A stretch of 64,000 nt of DNA, taken from an uncultured Eubacteriales bacterium (GTDB taxonomy: Bacteria > Bacillota > Clostridia > Christensenellales > Aristaeellaceae). Shown here one piece after another: positions 44,394-52,025 of the stretch (positions within the stretch are counted from its first letter, which is position 1; each line of letters begins with the position of its first letter). Position numbers and translations under genes: made by a program. The stretch is taken from assembly GCA_900542445.1 (NCBI GenBank), contig UQNN01000002.1, forward strand, positions 162,083-226,082. Direction: 5' to 3'. The notes below the pieces were generated by a model. The model saw only the letters and a list, made by a program, of their open reading frames with translations, made no database searches and was not told where the DNA came from.

Positions 44394-44828
44394 TTAAATG
44401 ATATAGTCAAACCCCGCGTCGTCGTTTTTCATCAAATCGGCCAGGGTATAGCTTTCCAGATAATCATAAATCAGCTTGCTGAGCCCCTGCCACATCGGGT
44501 AAGTGCGGCAGTTCACCATGCGGGCGCACGGCTCATGCGGTTCGCAGAGGCAGGCGACGGGCGCAAGCTGGCCTTCCGTGATTTCCAGAATTTTGCGGAC
44601 GGTAAACTGATCCGGCGTACCGTTGAGCCGATAGCCGCCGCCCTTGCCGCGCACGCCGATGAGCACGTTGTTCTGCACGAGCAGCTTGACGATGCTTTCC
44701 AGATATTTTTCGGAAATCTCCTGCCGCGCGGCGATTTCCTTGAGCGGCACATAGGTGTTTCCCCGCTCGTGTTCAGCCATATCCACCAGCATGCGCAGCG
44801 CGTAGCGGCCTTTGGTCGAGATCATCAT
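44394..44828 (-). CDS. Rrf2 family regulator with a Cys triad
   Basis: 144 residues. Winged HTH MISTKGRYALRMLVDMAEHE, IAARQEISEKYLESIVKLLVQNNVLIGVRGKGGGY is the Rrf2/IscR/CymR signature. CEPHEPCARMVNC (Cx5Cx5C) matches the Fe-S ligands of IscR-like proteins. AAAGGAGGCAATACCG precedes the tandem ATG. It is divergent from cysK, so it probably controls Fe-S or cysteine metabolism genes. Confidence 0.9.
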   Translation of the reverse strand: MMISTKGRYALRMLVDMAEHERGNTYVPLKEIAARQEISEKYLESIVKLLVQNNVLIGVRGKGGGYRLNGTPDQFTVRKILEITEGQLAPVACLCEPHEPCARMVNCRTYPMWQGLSKLIYDYLESYTLADLMKNDDAGFDYII

Positions 44829-44923
44829 CGGTATTGCCTCCTTTGCGCCCTCCCGATCATGATGGCCCAATCTCCCCGCCGTCGGGAAGAAAAAAATGTG
44901 AGCGGTGGAAGGGTGAATCCTTA

Positions 44924-44959
44924 TTACCTATTATACCATGGGGTAAATGAAGAGTTCAA
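44924..44959 (-). promoter_or_regulatory. Rrf2 gene promoter with TTACC-N13-GGTAA operator candidate
   Basis: On the minus strand TTGAAC (44954-44959) and TATAAT (44930-44935), spacer 18. The inverted repeat TTACC (44924-44928)/GGTAA (44942-44946) overlaps the -10 box and could be an autoregulatory site. Confidence 0.5.
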
Positions 44960-44979
44960 GAAAATTTTGCGAAACCCGC

Positions 44980-45008
44980 TTGACAGAATCCGTTCATAGC
45001 GATATAAT
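44980..45008 (+). promoter_or_regulatory. cysK promoter
   Basis: Consensus TTGACA (44980-44985) and TATAAT (45003-45008), spacer 17. It leaves a ~205-base leader before the GTG start. Confidence 0.85.
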
Positions 45009-45075
45009 CCATTTACCGACCGGAAAGATGGGTTTAATGCCGGGCGGATATCGAACGGATAAGAGGGACTGAATC

Positions 45076-45150
45076 ATGATGAGGAGCCATGCCGAACCGT
45101 TCCGCCGCCCATGCGTCGGATTTTGCAAAACGCAGAGCAGACGATGTTGA
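45076..45150 (+). CDS. Candidate cysteine-rich leader peptide upstream of cysK
   Basis: 24-codon reading frame from ATG 45076 to TGA 45148-45150. It encodes MMRSHAEP... with three Cys codons (residues 13, 17 and 24, the last one directly before the stop). The ribosome site is weak (AGAGGGACTGAATC). It is inside the cysK transcript and could link translation of Cys codons to cysK expression. No terminator hairpin was found to complete an attenuator. Confidence 0.35.
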   Translation: MMRSHAEPFRRPCVGFCKTQSRRC

Positions 45151-45222
45151 AGCGCCGGACGTGCGTTTACAGAAAAAGTTCTTCACCATATTGAATGAAA
45201 ACATAAACGGGAGGATTTCACC

Positions 45223-46155
45223 GTGAGCAAGATTTATACGAGCGCCGACCAGCTGATCGGCCATACCCCGCTGCTGGAGCTGACCCACATCGAGAAGAAG
45301 GAAAACCTGAACGCACATATTCTGGCCAAGCTGGAGTATTTCAATCCCGCCGGTTCCGTCAAGGATCGTATTGCGAAGGGCATGATTGACGATGCGGAAG
45401 CCAAGGGCGCGCTCAAGCAGGGCAGCGTCATCATCGAGCCGACCTCCGGCAACACGGGCATCGGCCTGGCGTCCGTCGCGGCGGCACGCGGCTACCGCAT
45501 CATCATTGTGATGCCGGAGACGATGAGCGTCGAGCGCCGCCAGCTGATGAAGGCCTACGGCGCGGAGCTGGTGCTCAGCGAAGGCGCGAAGGGCATGAAG
45601 GGCGCGATTGCCAAGGCGAACGAGCTGGCGGCGGAAATTCCGAACAGCTTTATTCCGGGGCAGTTTGTGAACCCGGCGAACCCGGCTGTGCACAAGGCGA
45701 GCACCGGCCCGGAAATCTGGGAGGATACCGACGGCGCTGTGGATCTCTTTGTGGCGGGCGTCGGCACGGGCGGAACGATCACCGGCGTGGGCGAGTATCT
45801 GAAGGAGCAGAACCCGAACGTGAAAGTGGTTGCGGTTGAGCCGGCGACCTCTCCGGTGCTGAGCAAGGGCGTTGCGGGCGCGCACAAGATTCAGGGAATC
45901 GGCGCGGGCTTTGTGCCGGACGTTTTGAACACGAAGGTTTACGACGAAATCATCGCCGTGAAGAACGAGGACGCGTTTGCGACGGGCCGCGAGATTGGCC
46001 GCAGCGAAGGCGTGCTGGTGGGCATTTCTTCCGGCGCGGCGGTGTATGCGGCGATTCAGCTGGCGAAGCGGCCGGAGAACGCGGGCAAGAACATCGTTGT
46101 GCTTCTGCCGGACACGGGCGACCGCTATCTGTCCACGCCGCTGTTTGCGGAGTAA
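45223..46155 (+). CDS. cysK: Cysteine synthase A CysK
   Basis: 310 residues. The PLP lysine is K47 in NPAGSVKDR; EPTSGNTGIGLASVAAARGY and the GTGGTITGVGEYL loop are intact. O-acetylserine plus sulfide gives cysteine in the cytosol. The start is a GTG with GGGAGGATTTCACC upstream. It is divergent from the Rrf2 regulator. Confidence 0.95.
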   Translation: MSKIYTSADQLIGHTPLLELTHIEKKENLNAHILAKLEYFNPAGSVKDRIAKGMIDDAEAKGALKQGSVIIEPTSGNTGIGLASVAAARGYRIIIVMPETMSVERRQLMKAYGAELVLSEGAKGMKGAIAKANELAAEIPNSFIPGQFVNPANPAVHKASTGPEIWEDTDGAVDLFVAGVGTGGTITGVGEYLKEQNPNVKVVAVEPATSPVLSKGVAGAHKIQGIGAGFVPDVLNTKVYDEIIAVKNEDAFATGREIGRSEGVLVGISSGAAVYAAIQLAKRPENAGKNIVVLLPDTGDRYLSTPLFAE

Positions 46156-46161
46156 GGGGAG

Positions 46162-46390
46162 ACGTTGGGGCGCCGCACCAAACCCCGGCAGGAACCTGAG
46201 GTCCCGGCACCTCCCATATCGGTTCACTTTGTGAGCCGAAGGAAAAGCGGGTTAAAGCTGCCGCGAAGCGAAGAAGGGAGTCTGAGGGGATAATCCCCTC
46301 AGGCGGGTATGAGCGGCAGCCCATCGTAACCCATAAAATGAGAAAAAAGTAGTTTCAGAGCAGACTGCGAAGCAGTCTACGATTGAAATG
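46162..46390. repeat. Mosaic palindromic repeat copy (family A), long form
   Basis: GACGTTGGGGCGCCG, CAGGAACCTG-AGGTCCC, a TCGGTTCAC/GTGAGCCGA hairpin, CGCGAAGCGAAGAAGGGAG and GTTTCAGAGCAG...CTACGATTGAAA. Same block order as 61634-61871. Confidence 0.75.
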
Positions 46391-46424
46391 GGGCATGTCC
46401 GCAAAGGCTGGGCATGCCCTTTTT
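46391..46424 (+). terminator. Terminator of cysK
   Basis: GGGCATG...CATGCCC stem (46391-46397/46413-46419) followed by TTTTT. Confidence 0.65.
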
Positions 46425-46492
46425 ATCGGTTCAGACAAATGAAACTGTGCTTCCATAGCTTTATCCTATAGTATGCCGTAGGAAACAGGGAT

Positions 46493-46521
46493 TTGATCTT
46501 TCCCTTGTTCTCTCGTATAAT
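46493..46521 (+). promoter_or_regulatory. met transporter promoter
   Basis: TTGATC (46493-46498) and TATAAT (46516-46521), spacer 17. Confidence 0.7.
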
Positions 46522-46573
46522 ACATCCATCGAAAGAAAAAACGTTCACCAAAACAAAACGGGAGGATTTGAAC

Positions 46574-46615
46574 ATGCTGTTTCATCCGGGCGGGAGCAAC
46601 AGCCGAATGCGCTGA
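46574..46615 (+). CDS. Candidate 13-codon leader peptide of the met transporter
   Basis: A strong AACGGGAGGATTTGAAC site precedes an ATG; the frame reads MLFHPGGSNSRMR and stops. Met codons are at positions 1 and 12. It may be a leader peptide or a spurious frame. Confidence 0.3.
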   Translation: MLFHPGGSNSRMR

Positions 46616-46684
46616 CTGCCGATTCCAGCCGCAAAGCAACATTTCAATATAACCTATCGAACAGATCAAAGGAGATTGCGTTTT

Positions 46685-47605
46685 ATGAACAGCTTCGTCA
46701 AGAAAATCGTCACCGTGGCCGCGACGGCCGCGCTCACCCTGTCCTCTGCCGCCGCGCTGGCGGCCGCTCCGCTTCAGCTCGGCGTGCCGGACGACGGCAC
46801 GAACCTCTCCCGCGGCATCAAGCTGCTGGAGGCGGCGGGCTTCATCAAGGTTGACCCGGCTGCGGGCTACACGCCGGAAATCAAGGATATCACCGACTAC
46901 CTCTACAACGTCGAGGTGACCCCGGTTGCGGCCAACACGCTGCCCTCCACGCTGGGCGATTTCGCCGCTTCCACCATCAACGGCACCTACGCCGTGCCTT
47001 ACGGCCTGATTCCTTCCCGCGACGCGCTGCTCATCGAAAAGCAGGATGAGAACGGCGAGAACCCGTATGTGAACGTCATCGTCGCCCGCACCGCGGACAA
47101 GGACAACGAAGTCTATCAGAAGGTTGTCGAAGCCTATCAGACCCAGCTGGTCGCCGAATTCCTGTTGGTGAATTATCACGAGACGTTCTACCCGGCCTTT
47201 GCGTATGACGCGGACGCCGCATTCTCCGTCACCGAGGAAAACGTTGCCGAAATCTCCGGCTACAAGTCCTCCAAGGATGGCAAGACCGTCGTCAAGGTCG
47301 GCGTGTGCGGCGGCGTGGGCAACAACGAGCAGTGGATCGCGACCCAGAAGGTGCTCGACGACGAGGGCGCGAACATCTACATCGACCTTGTGGAGTTTGA
47401 CGCGTACAACCTGCCGAACGAAGCGCTCAACAGCGGCGACATCGACCTGAACGCGTTCCAGCACAAGGCTTATCTCGCCAAGGACTGCTCCGCGAACGGC
47501 TATGACCTGACCGTCATCGGCGACACGCTGATCGCTCCGCTGTGCATCTACTCCGAGAAGTATGATTCCATCGACGCGATCAAGGAAGCCGCTGGCGCGA
47601 AGTAA
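46685..47605 (+). CDS. MetQ/NlpA-family methionine-binding protein, circularly permuted
   Basis: 306 residues. The signal peptide is ~1-28 (LSSAAALAAAP, signal peptidase I type, no lipobox). Residues 30-160 match the second half of MetQ: LGVPDDGTNLSRGIKLLEAAG, then INGTYAVPYGLIPSRDALL and PYVNVIVAR. Residues 201-306 match the first half: VVKVGVCGGVGN, VEFDAYNLPNEALNSGDID, LNAFQHKAYL, ending SIDAIKEAAGAK. Ordinary MetQ has the opposite order. The new ends fall at the hinge before the VPNDPTN-like strand. The start at ATG 46685 follows AAAGGAGA. It likely feeds MetNI; ligand may differ. Confidence 0.85.
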   Translation: MNSFVKKIVTVAATAALTLSSAAALAAAPLQLGVPDDGTNLSRGIKLLEAAGFIKVDPAAGYTPEIKDITDYLYNVEVTPVAANTLPSTLGDFAASTINGTYAVPYGLIPSRDALLIEKQDENGENPYVNVIVARTADKDNEVYQKVVEAYQTQLVAEFLLVNYHETFYPAFAYDADAAFSVTEENVAEISGYKSSKDGKTVVKVGVCGGVGNNEQWIATQKVLDDEGANIYIDLVEFDAYNLPNEALNSGDIDLNAFQHKAYLAKDCSANGYDLTVIGDTLIAPLCIYSEKYDSIDAIKEAAGAK

Positions 47606-47614
47606 GCACTTTTC

Positions 47615-47652
47615 AACCGGTACGGCCTTAAAAAGGCCGTACCGGCTTTTCC
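47615..47652 (+). terminator. Intra-operon terminator between metQ and metN
   Basis: CCGGTACGGCCTT pairs with AAGGCCGTACCGG, then CTTTTCC. It would partly stop transcripts, giving excess binding protein. Confidence 0.7.
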
Positions 47653-47682
47653 TGTCTATAACAGAAGAAGCGAGGTATCCCC

Positions 47683-48762
47683 ATGATTCAAATCGAGAAG
47701 ATGAATAAGGTGTTCCACCTCAAAAGCGGCGACGTGACCGCGCTGGATAACGTGACGCTGAATATCGGCGACGGCATGATTTACGGCGTCATCGGCTATT
47801 CCGGCGCGGGCAAATCGACGCTGGTGCGCTGCCTGAACCTGCTGGAAACGCCGGACAGCGGCACGCTCAGCGTCGGCGATTCCGGCGTGATTACGCTCAA
47901 AGACGGCAAGGCCTACGACGCGCAGGGCAGAAAGATGACCGAAAAGAAGCTCGGCGCAATGCGCCGCGGTATCGGCATGATCTTCCAGCACTTCAACCTG
48001 CTGGATCGCTCGACCGTGTTTGAAAACATCGCCTATCCGCTGCGCTACACGGGCATGAAGAAGGCCGATATCGAAGCGCGCGTGTTTGAACTGCTGGATC
48101 TGGTCGATCTGCGCGACAAGGCGGACGTCTATCCCTCCCAGCTTTCCGGCGGCCAGAAGCAGCGCGTCGCGATTGCCCGCGCCTTGGCGAACAAGCCGCA
48201 GGTGCTGCTCTCCGACGAGGCGACCAGCGCGCTCGATCCGGACGCGACGGAAGCCATTCTGAACCTGCTTCGCGACCTGAACCACAAACTCGGATTGACC
48301 ATCGTGCTCATCACGCACGAGATGGCGGTCATCAAGTCCATCTGCCAGCGCGTGGCCGTGATGGAAAATGGCCGCGTGGTCGAGGAGGGCGACGTATACG
48401 ACATCTTCGCGCATCCGCGCGCGGCGATTTCGCGCAAATTCGTTTCCTCTGCGTCCGCGCTGAGCAAGGTGGATAAGCTGATGGAAGAGGGGAGCACGCT
48501 CGTGCGTCCCACCGCGAATCAGAAGCTTGTGCGCCTGACGTTCCACAAGGACTGCGTCGGCGAACACGTGATTTCCACTGTCTCCCGCGATTTCAGCGTG
48601 GATATCAACATCGTGCTGGCCAATGTCGAGGTCATCGAGGATAACCCGCTGGGCGGCATGATCGCCCTGCTCGGCGGCGAGGAAAAGCAGGTGGCCGCCG
48701 CGCTGAACTATCTGAATGAAAACCATGTGTATACGGAGGTCATCGCCGATGGAAGCATTTGA
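47683..48762 (+). CDS. metN: Methionine ABC transporter ATPase MetN
   Basis: 359 residues: Walker A VIGYSGAGKSTLV, Q-loop FQHFNLL, signature LSGGQKQRVAIARAL, Walker B VLLSDEATSALD, H-switch ITHEMAVI. The C-terminal ~75 residues (LVRLTFHKDCVGEHVISTV...) form the NIL regulatory domain that senses intracellular methionine. The stretch DSGVITLKDGKAYDAQGRKMTEKK (~66-90) is a longer insert than usual. GCGAGGTATCCCC precedes the ATG. Confidence 0.95.
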   Translation: MIQIEKMNKVFHLKSGDVTALDNVTLNIGDGMIYGVIGYSGAGKSTLVRCLNLLETPDSGTLSVGDSGVITLKDGKAYDAQGRKMTEKKLGAMRRGIGMIFQHFNLLDRSTVFENIAYPLRYTGMKKADIEARVFELLDLVDLRDKADVYPSQLSGGQKQRVAIARALANKPQVLLSDEATSALDPDATEAILNLLRDLNHKLGLTIVLITHEMAVIKSICQRVAVMENGRVVEEGDVYDIFAHPRAAISRKFVSSASALSKVDKLMEEGSTLVRPTANQKLVRLTFHKDCVGEHVISTVSRDFSVDINIVLANVEVIEDNPLGGMIALLGGEEKQVAAALNYLNENHVYTEVIADGSI

Positions 48763-49465
48763 GCAGCTGATTGAGCAGATTGCGCCGAATCTGTACGCAT
48801 ACAGAGATCGTTTCTTCACCAGCTTCGCGGCGACGTTTGAGATGTTCGCCAAGGCGGGCATCATCGCGTTTGTCGTCGGCCTGTTCTTCGGCGTGCTGCT
48901 GGTGATCACGCGCAAGGGCGGCGTGCGTCAGAATCTCGTCGTTTACCAGATTGTGAACATCGTCATCAACGTGTTCCGCTCGATTCCGTTTATCATTCTG
49001 CTGATTTTCCTCATCCCGCTGACGCGCGCGGTGGTCGGCTCGGCCATCGGCGTGAAGGGCGCGATTTTGCCGCTGGTGTTCGGCACGGTGCCGTTTTACA
49101 CGCGCCAGGTGGAAGTTGCGCTGACGGGCGTGAACGAGGGCAAGGTGGAAGCCGCGCGCAGCATGGGTTCCGGCACGCTGGGGCTGATTTTCCGCGTGTA
49201 TCTGCATGAAGCCGTGCCGGAACTGATCCGCGTGACGACAGTCACCGCCATCAGCCTGATTGGCCTGACGACGATGGCGGGCGCGGTCGGCGCGGGCGGC
49301 ATCGGCAGTTTCGCGATTAACTATGGCCAGAACCAGAACCATCAGGATATCGTCAACGTCTGCGTGGTTGTGCTGCTGATTGTCGTGTTCATTTTGCAGA
49401 GCCTTGGCAACGCGCTGGCGCGGCGCACGACGAACAGGGGCCTGTTCCGGAAAGTGCATAAGTAA
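48749..49465 (+). CDS. metI: Methionine ABC transporter permease MetI
   Basis: 238 residues with five hydrophobic helices, NVFRSIPFIILLIFLIPLTR and the EAARSMGSGTLGLIFRVYLHEA coupling loop, TTMAGAVGAGGIGSFAINYG. The ATG at 48749 follows GGAGGTCATCGCC and overlaps metN by 14 bases. It forms the channel of the met importer. Confidence 0.93.
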   Translation: MEAFEQLIEQIAPNLYAYRDRFFTSFAATFEMFAKAGIIAFVVGLFFGVLLVITRKGGVRQNLVVYQIVNIVINVFRSIPFIILLIFLIPLTRAVVGSAIGVKGAILPLVFGTVPFYTRQVEVALTGVNEGKVEAARSMGSGTLGLIFRVYLHEAVPELIRVTTVTAISLIGLTTMAGAVGAGGIGSFAINYGQNQNHQDIVNVCVVVLLIVVFILQSLGNALARRTTNRGLFRKVHK

Positions 49466-49466
49466 A

Positions 49467-49615
49467 GGATACGTTGGGGCTTTGCCCCAAACCCCAGAAG
49501 GGAACTGAGTTCCCTTCACCTTCCGCATGGCTTCGCGGCATGCCGCGAAGCGGAGGAGGAAAGTCCAGAAAACTCAGTTTTCTGGCAGGGTTTGGGGCAG
49601 CGCCCCAACGTATCC
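49467..49615. repeat. MITE-like composite repeat (family A), 149 bp, 14-bp perfect terminal inverted repeats
   Basis: GGATACGTTGGGGC (49467-49480) and GCCCCAACGTATCC (49602-49615) are perfect terminal inverted repeats. Inside are two inverted half-elements: AAGGGAACT/AGTTCCCTT (left) and CCAGAAAACT/AGTTTTCTGG (right). They are joined by a perfect 22-bp palindrome (GCTTCGCGGCA/TGCCGCGAAGC). Confidence 0.8.
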
Positions 49616-49824
49616 CTCGGCGTATCCCACACTTTCCCCGAAGTGTCCAAAAATCATCCAAAATCGAAGCTGTGTCGAAAAACGGGACACAGCTTTTTTT
49701 CTGCCCGTTTTAAAAACCGCTTGACCTTGGTACAATAATGCCATCAAAAGGAAATGAGCGATACACAAGCCGGCCGGGCAAAAGCCCCCGGCGGTATCGC
49801 CTGAACCATAAGGAGGTTTCGGTT

Positions 49825-51597
49825 ATGTATTACAGCAGCGGCAACTATGAAGCGTTCTCTCATCCCAAGAAGCCGGAAGGTGTGGACGGCAAGTCCGCAT
49901 ACATCATCGGCTCCGGCCTTGCGGCGCTGACCGCGGCCTGCTACCTCGTGCGCGACGGCCAGATGAAGGGCGAGCACATCCACGTCTTTGAAAAAGATCC
50001 GGTGGCGGGCGGCGCGTGCGACGGCCGCAAGATGGACGTCGGCTATGTCATGCGCGGCGGCCGCGAGATGGACAACCATTTCGAGGTCATGTGGGATTTG
50101 CTGCACGATATCCCGTCCCTGGAGCATGAGGGCCAGAGCGTGCTGGACGAGTATTACTGGCTGAACAAAGAAGATCCGAATTCCTCGCTCTGCCGCGCGA
50201 CCGTGAACCGCGGCGAGGACGCGCACACCGACGGCAAGTTCGCCATCAGCGACAAGGGCGCGATGGAAATCATGCGCCTGTTCTTCACGCCGGATGAGCA
50301 GCTCCAGGATAAGCGCATCACCGATTTCTTCGACGACGAGGTTTTCTCTTCCAACTTCTGGCTCTACTGGCGCACGATGTTCGCCTTTGAAAACTGGCAC
50401 AGCGCGCTGGAGATGAAGCTCTACATCAAGCGCTACATCCATCACATCGGCGGCCTGCCGGACTTCAAGGCCCTGCGCTTCACGCGCTACAATCAGTATG
50501 AATCCATCATCCTGCCGATGACCAGCTACCTCAAGAGCCATGGCGTGCAGTTCTTCTACAACACGAAGGTCGTGGATGTGAAGTTCGACATCAAGGGCGA
50601 GCGCAAGCAGGCTTCCAGCATCGTGGTGGAGAGCGACGGTCAGCAGGAAACCATCAACCTGACCGAAAATGACCTGCTGTTCATCACCAACGGCGGCTGC
50701 GTCGAGAACAGCTCCATCGGCAGCCAGAACGAGGCGGCCGAGTTCGATCCGGAGCTCAAGCCGGGCAACGGCTGGGATCTCTGGAAGAAGATTGCGGCGC
50801 AGGATCCGAGCTTCGGCCATCCGGACAAGTTCATCTACGACGCGGAGCAGACCAACTGGGAGAGCGCGACCATCACCACGCTGGACGACAAGATCCCGCC
50901 GTACATTCAGAAGATCTGCAAGCGCGATCCGTTCACCGGCCACACCGTCACCGGCGGCATTGTCACCGTGAAGGATTCCAACTGGCTGATGAGCTGGACG
51001 CTCAACCGTCAGCAGCAGTTCCACGACCAGCCGAAGAACCAGCTGTGCGTCTGGGTCTATGCGCTGTTCACCGATAAGCCGGGCAACTATGTCAAGAAGC
51101 CCATGCGTGACTGCACCGGCAAGGAAATCTGCATGGAGTGGCTGTATCACATCGGCGTGCCGGAGGACCAGATCGAAGAGCTGGCGGAGAAGAGCGCCAA
51201 CACCGTGCCGGTCATGATGCCGTACATCGACGCGTTCTTCATGCCGCGCGCTAAGGGCGACCGTCCGGACATCGTGCCGAAGGGCGCCGTGAACTTCGCG
51301 TTCCTCGGCCAGTTCGCCGAGACGGCCCGCGACACCATCTTCACCACCGAGTATTCCATGCGCACCGGCATGGAGGCGGTTTACACCCTGCTGAATGTGG
51401 ATCGCGGCGTGCCGGAGGTCTGGGGCAGCACCTATGATCTGCGCGATTTGATCAACGCCACCGTGCAGCTGCGCGACGGCAAGAAGATCACCGATATGGA
51501 ACTTCCGTTCATCGAGAAGATTGCGCTCAAGGAAGTGCTCAAGAAGATTCAGGGCACGGACATCGAGAAGTTCCTGAAGGAATACAATGCCATCTGA
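49825..51597 (+). CDS. ohyA: Oleate hydratase
   Basis: 590 residues, normal length. The FAD-binding Rossmann region is AYIIGSGLAALTAACYLVRDG; GGREMDNHFE, the catalytic-region segment GGLPDFKALRFTRYNQYESIILPM and NGGCVENSS-like parts are typical of the myosin-cross-reactive-antigen family. It adds water to the double bond of oleate-type unsaturated fatty acids, giving 10-hydroxystearate, usually for detoxification in gut bacteria. AAGGAGGTTTCGGTT precedes the ATG. Confidence 0.95.
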   Translation: MYYSSGNYEAFSHPKKPEGVDGKSAYIIGSGLAALTAACYLVRDGQMKGEHIHVFEKDPVAGGACDGRKMDVGYVMRGGREMDNHFEVMWDLLHDIPSLEHEGQSVLDEYYWLNKEDPNSSLCRATVNRGEDAHTDGKFAISDKGAMEIMRLFFTPDEQLQDKRITDFFDDEVFSSNFWLYWRTMFAFENWHSALEMKLYIKRYIHHIGGLPDFKALRFTRYNQYESIILPMTSYLKSHGVQFFYNTKVVDVKFDIKGERKQASSIVVESDGQQETINLTENDLLFITNGGCVENSSIGSQNEAAEFDPELKPGNGWDLWKKIAAQDPSFGHPDKFIYDAEQTNWESATITTLDDKIPPYIQKICKRDPFTGHTVTGGIVTVKDSNWLMSWTLNRQQQFHDQPKNQLCVWVYALFTDKPGNYVKKPMRDCTGKEICMEWLYHIGVPEDQIEELAEKSANTVPVMMPYIDAFFMPRAKGDRPDIVPKGAVNFAFLGQFAETARDTIFTTEYSMRTGMEAVYTLLNVDRGVPEVWGSTYDLRDLINATVQLRDGKKITDMELPFIEKIALKEVLKKIQGTDIEKFLKEYNAI

Positions 51598-51613
51598 TGC
51601 GAGCAATCGCGTT

Positions 51614-51641
51614 GGCGCGGGGCTTGGCTCCGCGCCTTTTT
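51614..51641 (+). terminator. Terminator of ohyA
   Basis: GGCGCGG...CCGCGCC stem followed by TTTTT. Confidence 0.75.
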
Positions 51642-51649
51642 GCGTGGGG

Positions 51650-51860
51650 GGACGTTGGGGAAAAAACGCTGGGGCTTTGCCCCAAGTCTGGAAAACTCGC
51701 ATAGTCGCGCTGTCCTCTGCCTGCGGCAGACGCGCTCCTTGCGATTTTCGATTTCCGCCATGCTGAATCCCGCACAGCGGGCGCATGGCTTCAATCCCCC
51801 AAAGGAACCGGAGGTTCCTGTACCTCCCGTCCTGACCGCTGCGCGGTCAGGGGAGAAAAT
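51650..51860. repeat. Mosaic palindromic repeat copies (family A, reverse)
   Basis: GACGTTGGGG...CTGGGGC-TTT-GCCCCAAG (inverse of 10812-10890), then AGGAAC-CGGAG-GTTCCT and CCTGACCGC-TGC-GCGGTCAGG. Confidence 0.65.
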
Positions 51861-51883
51861 AAGATGGTTCAGTGAGAAGTTTT

Positions 51884-51912
51884 TTGACAAGCTATTGCTT
51901 CTTGCGTATAAT
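51884..51912 (+). promoter_or_regulatory. Promoter of the patatin gene
   Basis: Perfect TTGACA (51884-51889) and TATAAT (51907-51912), spacer 17. Confidence 0.85.
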
Positions 51913-51928
51913 AGAATAAATGGGTTCG

Positions 51929-52004
51929 TGGATTACGCAGTAATCCACAAATGGAAGGTGAAGGGAACTCAGTTCCCTTCCGGGGTTTGGGGCAGCGCCC
52001 CAAT
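51929..52004. repeat. Mosaic palindromic repeat (family A) in the patatin leader
   Basis: GTGGATTAC-GCA-GTAATCCAC; GAAGGGAACT/AGTTCCCTTC; GGGGTTTGGGGC-AGC-GCCCCAA. It would be transcribed in the 5' UTR, 20-90 bases before the start. Confidence 0.7.
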
Positions 52005-52025
52005 GCAGCCCCTAAAGGAGGCTTT

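Noticed and set aside
46499..46684. SAM riboswitch before the met transporter
   Set aside because: I could not recognise the conserved SAM riboswitch core; a model search would be needed.
49744..51786. 680-residue minus-strand frame opposite oleate hydratase
   Set aside because: It is a GC-driven antisense frame with no domain; OhyA on the plus strand is certain.
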